Positions 41,988-51,312 of a stretch of DNA of 64,000 nt are shown piece by piece. The notes under the pieces were generated by a model that searched no databases, was not told the origin of the DNA, and saw only the letters and a program-made list of their open reading frames with translations. Each line of letters begins with the position of its first letter. The first letter of the stretch is position 1. Origin of the DNA: an uncultured Acidimicrobiales bacterium (GTDB taxonomy: Bacteria; Actinomycetota; Acidimicrobiia; Acidimicrobiales; SZUA-35); the NCBI GenBank assembly GCA_937922045.1, contig CAKZXA010000068.1, positions 1 through 64,000 on the forward strand, read 5' to 3'. Position numbers and translations under genes: made by a program.

Positions 41988-42293
41988 ATGCGACAGACGT
42001 TGCAGCAACGGGTACGACAAAGCGAAGAACCGGGCCTCGGGCAGGGGTTTGGTCAGGCAGCAAGGCCCTCCTTGGGTGAACTACTACGATCCACGAGGCT
42101 GACCGCTGTCCTGGCTTGGATCGGGCTGGTCGCCGCTGTGCTTCTCGGCTCATGGTGGACGGCCCAAGCGGTAGCCGCGGGAGCGATGGCCTCAGTGCTA
42201 CTCAGGCTCGCTCTTTCTGTCGGTGGTGGCACCTACTACCTGGTCATGTTCCGTGTTGCTCGTCGCAAGGATGCTGGCGCTTACCACGTGTGA
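41988..42293 (+). CDS. Small membrane protein, unknown
   Basis: 101 residues from ATG 41988, with GAGGAG ending 10 bases upstream. A Gln/Gly-rich cytoplasmic start is followed by two hydrophobic helices (LTAVLAWIGLVAAVLLGSWW, then AMASVLLRLALSVGGGTYYL) and a basic end (VARRKDAGAYHV). It is 55 bp before the acyltransferase gene on the same strand. Family not recognised; coding status is plausible from the RBS and hydrophobicity pattern only. Confidence 0.45.
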   Translation: MRQTLQQRVRQSEEPGLGQGFGQAARPSLGELLRSTRLTAVLAWIGLVAAVLLGSWWTAQAVAAGAMASVLLRLALSVGGGTYYLVMFRVARRKDAGAYHV

Positions 42294-42348
42294 GCGTTGA
42301 GGGTGGGTTTCTCGTGGGAATTGGACCGGGATCTGGTGTACTTGGGCG

Positions 42349-43056
42349 GTGAGCGCAGATCTGAAGGTGGTTCGTGAAACCGCTCTTGCGAGGGGTGATC
42401 GTCGGTCATCGATGGTCATCTATCGGACCTTTCGAAGCTTTCTCAGACAGGTTGTGAACCGTTGGTTGCGCCTGCGGTCGGAAGGGACTGATGTTCTCGA
42501 CTTGCCCGGGCCAATGATTCTGGCGCCGGTGCACCGCTCCCATCTCGACAGCGTGCTCATCGCCACCGTTTCGAATCGTCGCATCCGCGCCTTGGGTAAG
42601 GAATCGCTCTTCACCGTGCCTGTGCTCGGCTATCTTTGTGCTGCGCTCGGCGCCATCCCGGTGCGCCGAGGTGAGGCGGCGAGTGATGCAATGAAGGCGG
42701 CTAAGGGCTTACTCGAACAGGGGGAGTCGATGATCGTCTTTCCTGAGGGAACCCGTCAGAGCGGCGACGATGTGGGTGAGCTTTTTGACGGAGCGGGATG
42801 GCTGGCGGCCCGGACCGGGGCTCGGGTGGTTCCCATCGGCATCGCCGGAACGAGGGAGGCGCTTCCCTCCGGAGCCAAGATGCTGAAACGATCGCAGGTC
42901 GTCATCGTCGTCGGCAACCCTATGGATCCGCCTTCGGCGGCGAATGGGCGGCGGGTCTCACGCGACGAGATAGCGGCCTACACCGTTCGGCTCGGCACCG
43001 AACTCCAGGCGGTTCAAACACGAGCAGTCGAGCTTCGTCGGTCTAACGTTCCCTAG
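42349..43056 (+). CDS. 1-acyl-glycerol-3-phosphate acyltransferase (PlsC family)
   Basis: 235 residues. Acyltransferase block I VHRSHLDS (H-x4-D), block II GAIPVRRGE and block III MIVFPEGTRQSGDD are all present, as is VVPIGIAG. GTG start. It would acylate lysophosphatidate or a related acceptor at the membrane, with a hydrophobic amphipathic N-terminal part (YRTFRSFLRQVVNRWL). The next gene is an acyl-CoA synthetase, a sensible pairing for lipid synthesis. Confidence 0.88.
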   Translation: MSADLKVVRETALARGDRRSSMVIYRTFRSFLRQVVNRWLRLRSEGTDVLDLPGPMILAPVHRSHLDSVLIATVSNRRIRALGKESLFTVPVLGYLCAALGAIPVRRGEAASDAMKAAKGLLEQGESMIVFPEGTRQSGDDVGELFDGAGWLAARTGARVVPIGIAGTREALPSGAKMLKRSQVVIVVGNPMDPPSAANGRRVSRDEIAAYTVRLGTELQAVQTRAVELRRSNVP

Positions 43057-43070
43057 CGTTTCTCCCGTCC

Positions 43071-43108
43071 TTGCAACCGTTGCCGGTGTCTTTACAACTG
43101 TTGCCGGT
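43071..43108. repeat. Imperfect 17-bp direct repeat
   Basis: TTGCAACCGTTGCCGGT (43071-43087) and TTACAACTGTTGCCGGT (43092-43108) match at 15 of 17 bases with a 21-bp period. They lie between the acyltransferase and acyl-CoA synthetase genes. Two-turn spacing is compatible with a protein-binding pair. Confidence 0.7.
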
Positions 43109-43185
43109 CGCAGCGTCGAGCTACCCTCAGAGAAGACATGCAGCGCCTGCTGAGGCGTTCGATGAATGGGAGAGTGAGTTCAGAA

Positions 43186-44835
43186 ATGGCCCAAAGCGCA
43201 GCGAGCATCGACAGAGGACGGACCGACACCTCACTCCTTCGCCAAACCATTGGCGACAATCTCGCCGACACGGTTGCTCAGCATGGTGACCGTGACGCTC
43301 TGATCGTGCGCCACCAAGGTATCCGGTGGACCTATCAGGAGCTGGCGAACAAGGTCGATGAGGTTGCTCGAGCGCTTCTAGCCGCTGGTTACCGCAAAGG
43401 TGATCGGCTAGGTATCTGGGCGCCGAACTGCGCCGAGTGGGTACTGACCCAATTCGCCACCGCACAGATCGGCGTCATCCTCGTCAACCTCAATCCGGCC
43501 TACCGCACCCATGAGGTTCAGTACGCACTCGACCAGTCAGGTTGCAAAGGGCTCGTGGCCGCAGCCACCTTCAAGACCAGCGACTATGTCGCCATGGTCG
43601 ATGAGGTGCGGGGCGACCTACCCGAGCTCGAGGACGTCTACTTCATCGGGACCGAAAGCTGGGACGAGCTACTGGCCGGGGCCTCGGCGGTTACGAGCGC
43701 CGAGGTCGGCGCCATCAGCGCCACACTCGATTGCGACGATCCGATCAATATCCAGTACACCTCTGGCACCACCGGTTTCCCGAAGGGTGCCACGCTCAGC
43801 CACTTCAACATTTTGAACAATGCGTTCTATGTAGCCGAGGGTTGCGCCTACACCCACGAGGATCGCGTCTGTGTGCCGGTGCCGTTCTACCACTGCTTCG
43901 GCATGGTCATGGGTGTGCTCGGGTGCTCAACCCACGGTGCGTGCATTGTTGTGCCTGCCGATGCCTTCGATCCGGTCGAAACGCTGGCGACACTCGACGA
44001 GGAGGCGTGCACCAGTCTCTACGGCGTGCCGACGATGTTTATCGCAATGCTCGGTCACGTCGATTTCGACAAGACCGACCTCAGCGCCTTGCGAACCGGC
44101 ATCATGGCCGGGTCCCCCTGCCCGGTCGAGGTGATGAAACAGTGCATCGAGCGGATGCATATGGACGAAGTCACCATCTGCTACGGCATGACTGAGACGT
44201 CGCCGGTCTCGACCCAAACCGCGGTCGACGATCCGATCGACAAGCGGGTGCAAAGCGTCGGACGCGTCCACCCTCATGTCGAGATCAAGGTCATCGATCC
44301 CGAAAGTGGTGAGATCGTACCTCGGGGAGCCTCCGGCGAATTCTGCACCAGAGGCTACTCGGTCATGGTCGGCTACTGGAATGACGCTGAGCGTACGGCG
44401 CAGGCCATCGACGAGGACGGCTGGATGCACACCGGGGATCTGGCCGAGATGGACATCGATGGCTATGTCAACATCGTCGGGCGGATCAAGGACATGATCA
44501 TTCGAGGCGGCGAGAACGTGTATCCCCGAGAGATCGAAGAGTTCCTCTACGGCCATCCGAAGATCAAGGACGTGCAGGTGATCGGTGTTCCCGACGTCAA
44601 GTACGGCGAACAGGTAATGGCTTGGGTTCAAGTCGAAGATGGTCACGAGTTGTCCGAAGACGAGGTCAAGGAGTTCTGTCAAGGCAAGATCGCGCACTAC
44701 AAGGTGCCGCGCTACGTCCACGTGACCGATGAGTTCCCGATGACGGTTACGGGCAAGATCCAGAAATTCAAGTTACGCGACGATGCGATCGAACGACTCG
44801 GCTTGGCTGATGCGGCCGCGGTCGAGACAGCCTAG
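43186..44835 (+). CDS. Long-chain acyl-CoA synthetase (FadD-like)
   Basis: AMP-forming ligase activating fatty acids with ATP and CoA. ATG 43186 ([11 protein letters not shown]) is preferred to the track start 43138, giving 549 residues. Motifs: A3 [17 protein letters not shown]5 [10 protein letters not shown]7 [14 protein letters not shown]8 [20 protein letters not shown] and A10 [12 protein letters not shown], all intact. It resembles the FadD35/acyl-CoA synthetase group. Downstream are a DsbA-like gene starting at the next base and acetoacetyl-CoA synthetase. Confidence 0.92.
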   Translation: MAQSAASIDRGRTDTSLLRQTIGDNLADTVAQHGDRDALIVRHQGIRWTYQELANKVDEVARALLAAGYRKGDRLGIWAPNCAEWVLTQFATAQIGVILVNLNPAYRTHEVQYALDQSGCKGLVAAATFKTSDYVAMVDEVRGDLPELEDVYFIGTESWDELLAGASAVTSAEVGAISATLDCDDPINIQYTSGTTGFPKGATLSHFNILNNAFYVAEGCAYTHEDRVCVPVPFYHCFGMVMGVLGCSTHGACIVVPADAFDPVETLATLDEEACTSLYGVPTMFIAMLGHVDFDKTDLSALRTGIMAGSPCPVEVMKQCIERMHMDEVTICYGMTETSPVSTQTAVDDPIDKRVQSVGRVHPHVEIKVIDPESGEIVPRGASGEFCTRGYSVMVGYWNDAERTAQAIDEDGWMHTGDLAEMDIDGYVNIVGRIKDMIIRGGENVYPREIEEFLYGHPKIKDVQVIGVPDVKYGEQVMAWVQVEDGHELSEDEVKEFCQGKIAHYKVPRYVHVTDEFPMTVTGKIQKFKLRDDAIERLGLADAAAVETA

Positions 44836-45513
44836 TTGAACGCCTCCGTGCCATCACCGCAGGAATCGCCCGTCACAATCGAGGTCGATATTTGGTCCGA
44901 TGTTGTCTGCCCCTGGTGCTACATCGGCAAACGTCGATTCGAGAGTGCTGTCGCCCAATACACCGAACGACGCCCCGAGGTGGTCTTTGAGGTTCGTTGT
45001 CGAGCCTTCATGCTGGACCCGTCGGCACCTGAATCACCGGAATCGGTTCTGAAGATCTATGAACGCAAGTTCGGTGGCTCAGTGGCCGCCAGGTCGATGA
45101 TCGACCGGGTAACCGCTGAGGCCGAGGGGGAGGGCTTGGTCTTCAACCTTGATCGGGCTCAGCGGGCCAACACGTTGTCGGCCCATCGTCTCCTCGTCCT
45201 GGCCCGCGAACATGGTGTCCAAATGCAGATGAAGGAAGAACTGATGGCCGCCTACTTCACGGATGGTGTCGACATCGCCAACCAAGCCGACCTTGTGGCC
45301 CTTGCTGTCGAGGCGGGCTTGGACGAAGCGACCGTGGCAGCATGGCTGGCCGACGGCCAAGGGCGCAACGACGTGATCGCCGATCTGAAGACCGCGACAG
45401 AACAGGGTATTACTGGCGTGCCCGGGTATGTCTTCAACCGATCCGGTCTCGTTGCCGGCGCGCAGCCGGATGAAGTATTCATATCTGTTTTCGACCAATT
45501 GATCGGAGCTTGA
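44836..45513 (+). CDS. DsbA-family oxidoreductase (FrnE-like)
   Basis: 225 residues with a thioredoxin fold and helical insertion. Active site DVVCPWCYIGKRR has both Cys encoded normally, unlike the U-P-W-C protein at 7674. Family signatures include RCRAFMLDP, NTLSAHRLLVLA and the cis-Pro loop GITGVPGYVF. Starts with TTG directly after the previous stop, or GTG 44848. No signal peptide, so it acts in the cytoplasm. It overlaps the next gene by one base. Confidence 0.9.
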   Translation: MNASVPSPQESPVTIEVDIWSDVVCPWCYIGKRRFESAVAQYTERRPEVVFEVRCRAFMLDPSAPESPESVLKIYERKFGGSVAARSMIDRVTAEAEGEGLVFNLDRAQRANTLSAHRLLVLAREHGVQMQMKEELMAAYFTDGVDIANQADLVALAVEAGLDEATVAAWLADGQGRNDVIADLKTATEQGITGVPGYVFNRSGLVAGAQPDEVFISVFDQLIGA

Positions 45514-47507
45514 TGACCACCGAGTCGCCCCTGTGGGCGCCAACGCCTGAACAGATCGCCGCTACCCAGATAGACCGGTTCCGGCGGGAATGTTGGCCCG
45601 AGGCCTCAACCAGTCACGAGCTTTGGAAGGCATCGGTGGCTGAGCCTGGCCGTTTCTGGCGTTCGGTCTGGGAATGGTGCGACGTGCTTGGCGAACCCGG
45701 CGATCGAGACATCGAGCATGGGGAAACCTTTCGTCAGTCCACCTTCCTGCCCGACGCCACGCTGAACGTTGCCGAGAACCTGCTCGCCGAGCGCGAAGGC
45801 GCCGACGATGTTGCCATAATCGCCCTTGGCGAAGCGACGACACCGGGTGGGGCCCCAACCGAGGAGCACTGGAGCTGGCAGAAGCTACGAACCGAGACAG
45901 CATCGTTGGCCGCTGCTCTGCGCTCAGCCGGGATCGAATCGGGTGACCGGCTCGCGGCGTGGATGCCCCATCGGCCGGAAACCGTGGTTTCGTTCCTCGC
46001 CGCAGCCTCGATCGGGGCTGTGTTCACCTCAACGTCGGCTGACTTCGGTGTCGACGGGGTCGTCGACCGCTTTGGCCAAACCGAGCCTCGTGTTCTCGTG
46101 GCTTCCGTCGGGTACCGGTATGGCGGTCGCTTCTTCGATCTGACCGATCGCTTGGTAGAGATTGCCAGCCAGCTGCCGTCGGTTGAGATCGTGATCGTGG
46201 TCGGTGCCGATGATGAGGCTGTTCTTCCCTCTATCGATGGATGCAAGGTTGTCGGCTGGCAGGCGTTGGTTGGGGCTCACAGCGGCGCTGAGCCTCACTA
46301 CGAACCCTTGCCAACGAACCATCCCCTCTACGTCTTGTATTCGTCGGGAACGACGGGCAAACCCAAATGCATTGTCCACCGCAGCGGCGGTGTGCTGCTC
46401 AAACATCTGAGCGAGCAACGATTTCACAGCGACATCAGAGCCGGTGATCGAGTCTTCTACTTCACGACATGTGGCTGGATGATGTGGAACTGGCTCGTTT
46501 CGGCCCTTGGATGTGGGGCCACGATCGTCCTCTACGACGGAAATCCGGCCCACCCCGGGCCCTCGGTGCTGTTTGAGGCCGCCGAAAGGTATGGCTTCAC
46601 CCTCTTCGGTATCTCAGCAAAGTTCATCGATGCGGTGATGAAGAGCGGCTACCGACCTGTGGATCACGTCGAGCTGAATGAGCTGAGGAGTGTATGCTCC
46701 ACCGGTTCGCCGCTGAGCCATGAAGGCTTCAGCTGGATCTATGATGCTCTCGCTCCGGATGTGCACCTCGCGTCCATATCGGGCGGTACCGATCTTTGTG
46801 GCTGCCTGGTCCTGGGCGACCCGACCCGACCCGTCTATGCCGGCGAAATCCAAGCCAGCGCGCTTGGCCTCAAGATCGACGTCTACACCGACGAGGGGGG
46901 CACGGCGCCGGTCGGCGAAAAGGGAGAGTTGGTCTGTGTGAACCCCTTCCCGTCGATGCCTCTGCGGTTCTGGGGCGCAGATGGCGAGGAGCGCTACCAG
47001 GCTGCCTACTTTGACCGGTTCGCTGAGCTTGGTCCGGCCAACGTTTGGGCCCACGGCGACTATGCAGCCTGGACCGTCAACGGTGGCATGGTCATCTTTG
47101 GTCGCTCCGACGCCACGCTCAACGCGTCTGGTGTTCGAATCGGTACGGCCGAGATCTACCGCATCGTTGAACAGATGGACGAGGTGCAGGAGTCGATAGC
47201 GATCGCCCAGGAATGGGACGGCGACACTCGCATCGTCCTCTTCGTGCGGCTGACGCCGGGAATGCTTCTCGACGACGACTTGACGGCGCGTATACGGCGA
47301 GACCTGCGGGCGAAAGGCTCGCCTCGGCATGTGCCGGCCGTTGTCGTCGATGTCGAGGACATTCCCCGCACCCGTTCGGGCAAGATCGTCGAACTTGCGG
47401 TAACCGATGTTGTTCACGGTCGGCCGGTTAAGAACACCGAGGCGTTGGCCAATCCCGAAGCCTTGGATCAGTTCTCCAATCGGTTGGAGTTGGTGTCGGG
47501 TCCCTGA
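45513..47507 (+). CDS. Acetoacetyl-CoA synthetase
   Basis: 664-residue AMP-forming ligase converting acetoacetate to acetoacetyl-CoA. The N-terminal ACAS-type region has [20 protein letters not shown] and [14 protein letters not shown], typical of AacS. Core motifs: [29 protein letters not shown] (AacS hallmark), [53 protein letters not shown] and [13 protein letters not shown] with the catalytic Lys. ATG 45513 shares one base with the previous stop. It links ketone-body or PHB-type carbon to the acyl-CoA pool. Confidence 0.93.
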   Translation: MTTESPLWAPTPEQIAATQIDRFRRECWPEASTSHELWKASVAEPGRFWRSVWEWCDVLGEPGDRDIEHGETFRQSTFLPDATLNVAENLLAEREGADDVAIIALGEATTPGGAPTEEHWSWQKLRTETASLAAALRSAGIESGDRLAAWMPHRPETVVSFLAAASIGAVFTSTSADFGVDGVVDRFGQTEPRVLVASVGYRYGGRFFDLTDRLVEIASQLPSVEIVIVVGADDEAVLPSIDGCKVVGWQALVGAHSGAEPHYEPLPTNHPLYVLYSSGTTGKPKCIVHRSGGVLLKHLSEQRFHSDIRAGDRVFYFTTCGWMMWNWLVSALGCGATIVLYDGNPAHPGPSVLFEAAERYGFTLFGISAKFIDAVMKSGYRPVDHVELNELRSVCSTGSPLSHEGFSWIYDALAPDVHLASISGGTDLCGCLVLGDPTRPVYAGEIQASALGLKIDVYTDEGGTAPVGEKGELVCVNPFPSMPLRFWGADGEERYQAAYFDRFAELGPANVWAHGDYAAWTVNGGMVIFGRSDATLNASGVRIGTAEIYRIVEQMDEVQESIAIAQEWDGDTRIVLFVRLTPGMLLDDDLTARIRRDLRAKGSPRHVPAVVVDVEDIPRTRSGKIVELAVTDVVHGRPVKNTEALANPEALDQFSNRLELVSGP

Positions 47508-47527
47508 GCGGGCACACTTCTTGCTCG

Positions 47528-48094
47528 ATGGATCAACCTCAGATCGAAGCGTCCGTTCGTGCCATTCTTGCCGCCGTAGGAGAGGATCCTGACCGGGATG
47601 GTCTGCTCGACACGCCTGCTCGGGTAGCGCGAGCCTATGGCGAATTGCTGCGCGGCTACGCCGAAGACCCCGCTGATCATCTCGATCGGCAGTTCGATGT
47701 GGACCACGACGAGATGATTCTGGTACGCAACATCGCTTTCAGCTCGATGTGTGAGCATCACATGTTGCCCTTTATCGGCCAAGCCCACGTGGCCTACTTG
47801 CCAGGCGAAGGCGGCAAGGTCTGTGGATTGTCGAAGCTTGCCCGCGTGGTCGACGGCTACGCCAAGCGACTGCAGGTGCAAGAACGACTGACGAGCCAGA
47901 TTGCCGATGCCCTGGTCGAACGGCTCGATCCGGCAGGGGTTCTTGTCGTGCTCGAAGCCGAACATCTTTGCATGACCATGCGAGGTGTTCAGAAACCTGG
48001 GGCGGTTACGACGACATCAGGTGTTCGTGGCTTGTTCAAGCGAAACGCAGCCACTCGGGCCGAAGCTTTAGGACTTATCCAATCCAGTCGGTAG
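47528..48094 (+). CDS. folE: GTP cyclohydrolase I
   Basis: 188 residues; opens the GTP ring to make dihydroneopterin triphosphate for folate (and deazaflavin-independent pterins). Zn ligands in [14 protein letters not shown] and [15 protein letters not shown], plus [23 protein letters not shown] and the C-terminal [12 protein letters not shown]-terminal [21 protein letters not shown] is canonical. It follows aacS by 20 bp. Confidence 0.96.
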   Translation: MDQPQIEASVRAILAAVGEDPDRDGLLDTPARVARAYGELLRGYAEDPADHLDRQFDVDHDEMILVRNIAFSSMCEHHMLPFIGQAHVAYLPGEGGKVCGLSKLARVVDGYAKRLQVQERLTSQIADALVERLDPAGVLVVLEAEHLCMTMRGVQKPGAVTTTSGVRGLFKRNAATRAEALGLIQSSR

Positions 48095-48111
48095 CGACCG
48101 TCGGCCAGTGC

Positions 48112-48750
48112 CTAGATCGCCACGGGTCGTTGTCCATTGGCGAAACGTTCGGCCATCACCAACAACACCGTCCAGTAGCCCCCGATGGGCTTCACCAGAT
48201 CTGATTTCACGACAGTAATCGGCTCGATCTCGCCGCCGGGTACGTACTGATGGGCGTCGAGGTGTTCAACATCGTCGGCGAGCAGGGCCAGCAGGCCGCT
48301 GGCCGATGTCTCGGCGAGCCCCATCACCTCGTCTGGGTCGGGGTTGAACTGGTCCAGTGGGCGATCGTCCGAGAGGAAGAAGACATGGGCGAGCTCACGG
48401 TTGGTTCCCTCTCCGGCGTCGTCGGCGAGGAGGCGAACGCCGAGTGGCACGAGCAGGTCTTGGTCGACTTGGATGCCGACCTCTTCCTCCAGCTCCCGGA
48501 TGCCGTCGAGCGGCGATTCCCCGGCGAGCAGGTGACCGGCGGCTGAGAGGTCGAGCAGCCCGGGAAAGGCTCGTGCCTGTTGATGTCTCAGCTGGAGGAC
48601 GACCCTCGCCGGGGCTTCGGGGCGGATGATCAGACAATGAAAGACCTGGTGCCACTGGCCATCAGCGTGCACCTGTTCGCGGCTTGCAGTGTCCTCGTAG
48701 GCGCCGGTCGGTGAGACGATGTCGATCATTTCTGGAACGGGATCATTCAT
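48112..48750 (-). CDS. Nudix hydrolase (IDI-like subgroup)
   Basis: 212 residues from ATG 48750 (MNDPVPEMIDIVSPTGAYED). The layout matches the YfcD/IDI-like Nudix group, including GQWHQVFHCLIIRP and LQLRHQQARAFPGLLDLSAAG. The Nudix box is GHLLAGESPLDGIRELEEEVGI: the spacer between E and REL is six residues instead of seven, so one residue is missing, though the acidic metal ligands REL-EE remain. It probably hydrolyses a diphosphate compound; effect of the shortened box unknown. Its start abuts the gutted puuD remnant. Confidence 0.82.
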   Translation of the reverse strand: MNDPVPEMIDIVSPTGAYEDTASREQVHADGQWHQVFHCLIIRPEAPARVVLQLRHQQARAFPGLLDLSAAGHLLAGESPLDGIRELEEEVGIQVDQDLLVPLGVRLLADDAGEGTNRELAHVFFLSDDRPLDQFNPDPDEVMGLAETSASGLLALLADDVEHLDAHQYVPGGEIEPITVVKSDLVKPIGGYWTVLLVMAERFANGQRPVAI

Positions 48751-48779
48751 GATGGCTTGCTCGTGTGGCGCTGGTTCTG

Positions 48780-48947
48780 GGCGGCTGCGGTCTCGACCAG
48801 TGGCCTCGACCACACCATCGACATCGCGGGCGATGACCCGGAGGCCTTCTCCGATGCGGTCGATGGCTTGATGAGGGGTTCAACGACATTGGCGATGTCG
48901 GCGCCGGAGCGGCGCCTGCCGGGCAGGCCGATGAGGGGCTTCGTCAT
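48780..48947 (-). pseudogene. Gutted gamma-glutamyl-GABA hydrolase (PuuD) remnant
   Basis: From ATG 48947 the frame reads MTKPLIGLPGRRRSGADIAN, the typical start of actinobacterial class I glutamine-amidotransferase-like PuuD proteins. About 25 codons on, the neighbouring frame gives HQAIDRIGEGLRVIARDVDG, which resembles the PuuD region after the catalytic His (HHQAVDRLGDGL type). The ~150 residues between, including the nucleophilic Cys, are absent. An internal deletion with frame change explains it. It sits beside a glutamine-synthetase-family gene, the expected partner in polyamine catabolism. Confidence 0.6.
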
Positions 48948-49126
48948 AGTTTCTCAGACTGTATCGCGAGGCTGACAGCGGCGGCAGGGGCGGGCTGAAA
49001 GGAGGTCCGGGGCTAAGTTTTGCTGGCGAATGGCCGAGGGAGGGAAGCAGCCCTAGGGGCGAAGGCAATTGCTGCAGCGATCAGCCGTTGCCGGAGATTC
49101 CTAACTATCCGACACGGAAGGAAGAT

Positions 49127-50458
49127 GTGAACTCGGACGAACCAACAAGTGCCTATAGCCGGTACCGCGTTCTCTGGCCTGATCATCTCGGCCTCGCTCG
49201 GGGCAAGTATCTCCCGGCGCGCTCGGCCAGCGGTGGCACGTCGTTCTCCATCGGGGTCTTTCTTCAGAGCTACGACCGGGTGCTCTACGATGTTTCGTCT
49301 GGCATCGATTCGGTTGGTTTGCCTGATCTCGATGCTGTCTATGACCTGGAGCGGGCGCGTCCTGGTTGGGAACCGGGCACAGGCATTGTGATCGCCGACT
49401 TAGTCCTCGACGACGAGCCATTCGAAACGTCGCCTCGGCAGGTGTTGCGGAGGGCGATCGAGGCGTGGCGAGACCAGGGTTTCAGCCCGGTCGTCGGTTT
49501 CGAACTCGAGGCCTACCTTCTCCATCTGAATGAAGAAGACGATTGGGTTCCGGTGCCCTCGCCCTCGTCCTACCTCTACGGCACTGGGGCGCACGCTGAT
49601 TCGACCGGCGTGATCGATGAGATCATGGAGAAGGCCGAGGCAAGTGGCATCCCGATCGAGTCTGTGAACGGCGAGTTCGACGTGCCGCAGTTCGAACTCA
49701 CGCTCGAGTTCGCCGATGCGTTGACGGCGGTCGACAACGCCTTCCTCTTCAAGGAACTAGCGCGAGAGGTTGCACACGGCCATGGGCTAAAGCTGACGTT
49801 CATGGGCAAGCCGGTCGCCGAAAAAGCCGGTTCGGGGCTTCACATCAATCTTTCGATGGCCGACGATCAGGGAAACAACGCCTTCGCCGACGACTCGGAG
49901 GGGGATGGGTTGTCGAAGCTGGCCCGACAGGTCTTGGCGGGACTACTCGATCACCACGAAGCGCTGTCCGCCATGTGCGCTCCTACGGTCAACGCTTACA
50001 AGCGTCTTGTGGCAGGCGAGTTTGTTGGTCAGTGGGCCAATTGGGGATACGACCACAGAGCGGTTGCGGTCCGTGTCCCGCCTCAACGTGGGCTTCGGAC
50101 CCGCCTTGAGCATCGCCTCTCTGACGGTTCGGCCAATCCCTATCTGGCGACCGCTGCAATTCTGCAGGCGGGCCTTCTCGGAGTCGAGGATTACCTCTAT
50201 CCCGAAGAGGCCGAGACTGGCGATGGTCTCTCCAGCCGTTCAACGGAGAGACGATGCCCCGAGACGCTCGGCGCCGCAGTCGAAGCCTTGCTCGCGGACA
50301 CCGCGCTTGTAAACGCTGTCGGCGCCGACGCCGTGAACAATTTCTGCGACCACAAGACGATCGAGTGGCGTGTCTTCACCGAGGTCGAGCCCCATTGGCG
50401 CGACAAGTCGGACATGATCACGGCCTGGGAATACGAGACCTATCTGCCATTCCACTGA
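49127..50458 (+). CDS. Glutamine synthetase family protein (gamma-glutamylpolyamine synthetase-like)
   Basis: 443 residues from GTG 49127 (SD GGAAGGA). GS catalytic domain: VVGFELEAYLL, INGEFD-type NGEFDVPQFELTL, GSGLHINLSMAD, PTVNAYKRL, RVPPQRGLRTRLEHRLSDGSANPYLATAAIL and the late EVEPHWRDKSDMITAWEYETY. The short N-terminal beta-grasp region lacks the full GlnA layout, as in PuuA and other glutamyl-amine ligases. It would ligate glutamate to an amine. The neighbouring PuuD remnant supports a polyamine role, now apparently incomplete. Confidence 0.85.
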   Translation: MNSDEPTSAYSRYRVLWPDHLGLARGKYLPARSASGGTSFSIGVFLQSYDRVLYDVSSGIDSVGLPDLDAVYDLERARPGWEPGTGIVIADLVLDDEPFETSPRQVLRRAIEAWRDQGFSPVVGFELEAYLLHLNEEDDWVPVPSPSSYLYGTGAHADSTGVIDEIMEKAEASGIPIESVNGEFDVPQFELTLEFADALTAVDNAFLFKELAREVAHGHGLKLTFMGKPVAEKAGSGLHINLSMADDQGNNAFADDSEGDGLSKLARQVLAGLLDHHEALSAMCAPTVNAYKRLVAGEFVGQWANWGYDHRAVAVRVPPQRGLRTRLEHRLSDGSANPYLATAAILQAGLLGVEDYLYPEEAETGDGLSSRSTERRCPETLGAAVEALLADTALVNAVGADAVNNFCDHKTIEWRVFTEVEPHWRDKSDMITAWEYETYLPFH

Positions 50459-50480
50459 ACGATCGTCTACCCTCGAAAGG

Positions 50481-51284
50481 GTGCGAGTACGGGCGCCTGG
50501 ATCATCGGCCAATATCGGTCCCGGTTTTGACGTACTGGGCGTGGCGGTTGCCCGCTACGCCTGGGTCGAAGACCATGGAGACGGCGAACCTTGCGCGCCT
50601 GGCCATATCGCCCGCGTCGCCTACGAGCACGCTGGAGGCACCGAGCCTATCTGGTTCGACTTCACCGTCGAACCGGCGCGCGGTTTGGGGTTCTCGGCTG
50701 CGGCTCGAGCCGCTGGGGCCGTGCTGGCCCGTTTGCAGGCCGGTTCGTCGCGGGAGCAGGCACAGCTCGAGGCCTACGATGTGGTTGCCGAGATCGAGGG
50801 CCACGGGGACAACGCTGCCCCTGCCGTCTTCGGAGGCTTTCATGTGATCGCCGGCGACGTACGCCATCGTGTTGCGGCCAAGTTGCCTGGGCAACTGTTG
50901 TTCTGGGTCCCCGACACCGCTACCGAAACAAACAAGTCTCGAGCCATGCTGGACCCGCTGGTCAGCCGGGCTGACGCTGTCTTCAACGTGGGTCGGGCCG
51001 CCTTGCTGATGGCCGCTCTCTACGAATCCCGGATCGACCTCTTCCGCACCGCTACCGACGATCGATTGCATCAGCCGGCCCGCTTTGACGACTGTGAGGC
51101 GTCCTATGATGCCTATCGCCGGGCCCTGGAGGCGGGGGCGGCTGCCGCCTGGCTCAGCGGCTCTGGGCCGACGGTTGGTGTCCTCGTCGACGAGAGCCAC
51201 GCCGACGCTGTTCGCCAGGCACTGCGCTCGACCGCAAACGTGCTAGACCTCGAGGTCGACGAGCAAGGCGCAATACCTATCTGA
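50481..51284 (+). CDS. Homoserine-kinase-like GHMP kinase
   Basis: 267 residues, GTG start. N-terminal GHMP motif APGSSANIGPGFDVLGVAV matches ThrB. The second motif, normally GLGSSAA, reads ARGLGFSAAARAAG, replacing the first Ser with Phe. The C-terminal motif 3, WLSGSGPTVGVLVD, is intact. The protein is somewhat shorter than usual ThrB (~300). Homoserine phosphorylation is the best guess but another GHMP substrate is possible. It follows the glutamine-synthetase-like gene by 22 bp. Confidence 0.72.
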   Translation: MRVRAPGSSANIGPGFDVLGVAVARYAWVEDHGDGEPCAPGHIARVAYEHAGGTEPIWFDFTVEPARGLGFSAAARAAGAVLARLQAGSSREQAQLEAYDVVAEIEGHGDNAAPAVFGGFHVIAGDVRHRVAAKLPGQLLFWVPDTATETNKSRAMLDPLVSRADAVFNVGRAALLMAALYESRIDLFRTATDDRLHQPARFDDCEASYDAYRRALEAGAAAAWLSGSGPTVGVLVDESHADAVRQALRSTANVLDLEVDEQGAIPI

Positions 51285-51312
51285 CACTGTCGATCTAGCA
51301 CTGTCGATCTAG
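51285..51312. repeat. 14-bp perfect tandem duplication
   Basis: CACTGTCGATCTAG occurs twice head to tail between convergent genes. The second copy supplies the stop codon (CTA, read TAG) of the minus-strand protease gene. Confidence 0.9.

Noticed and set aside
43927-44721. 264-aa minus-strand ORF inside the acyl-CoA synthetase
   Set aside because: Full motif set of the synthetase is on the plus strand; the minus ORF is a high-GC shadow rich in Asp/His/Val.
46614-47417. 267-aa minus-strand ORF inside acetoacetyl-CoA synthetase
   Set aside because: Shadow of a well-supported gene; no motif and no ribosome-binding site.
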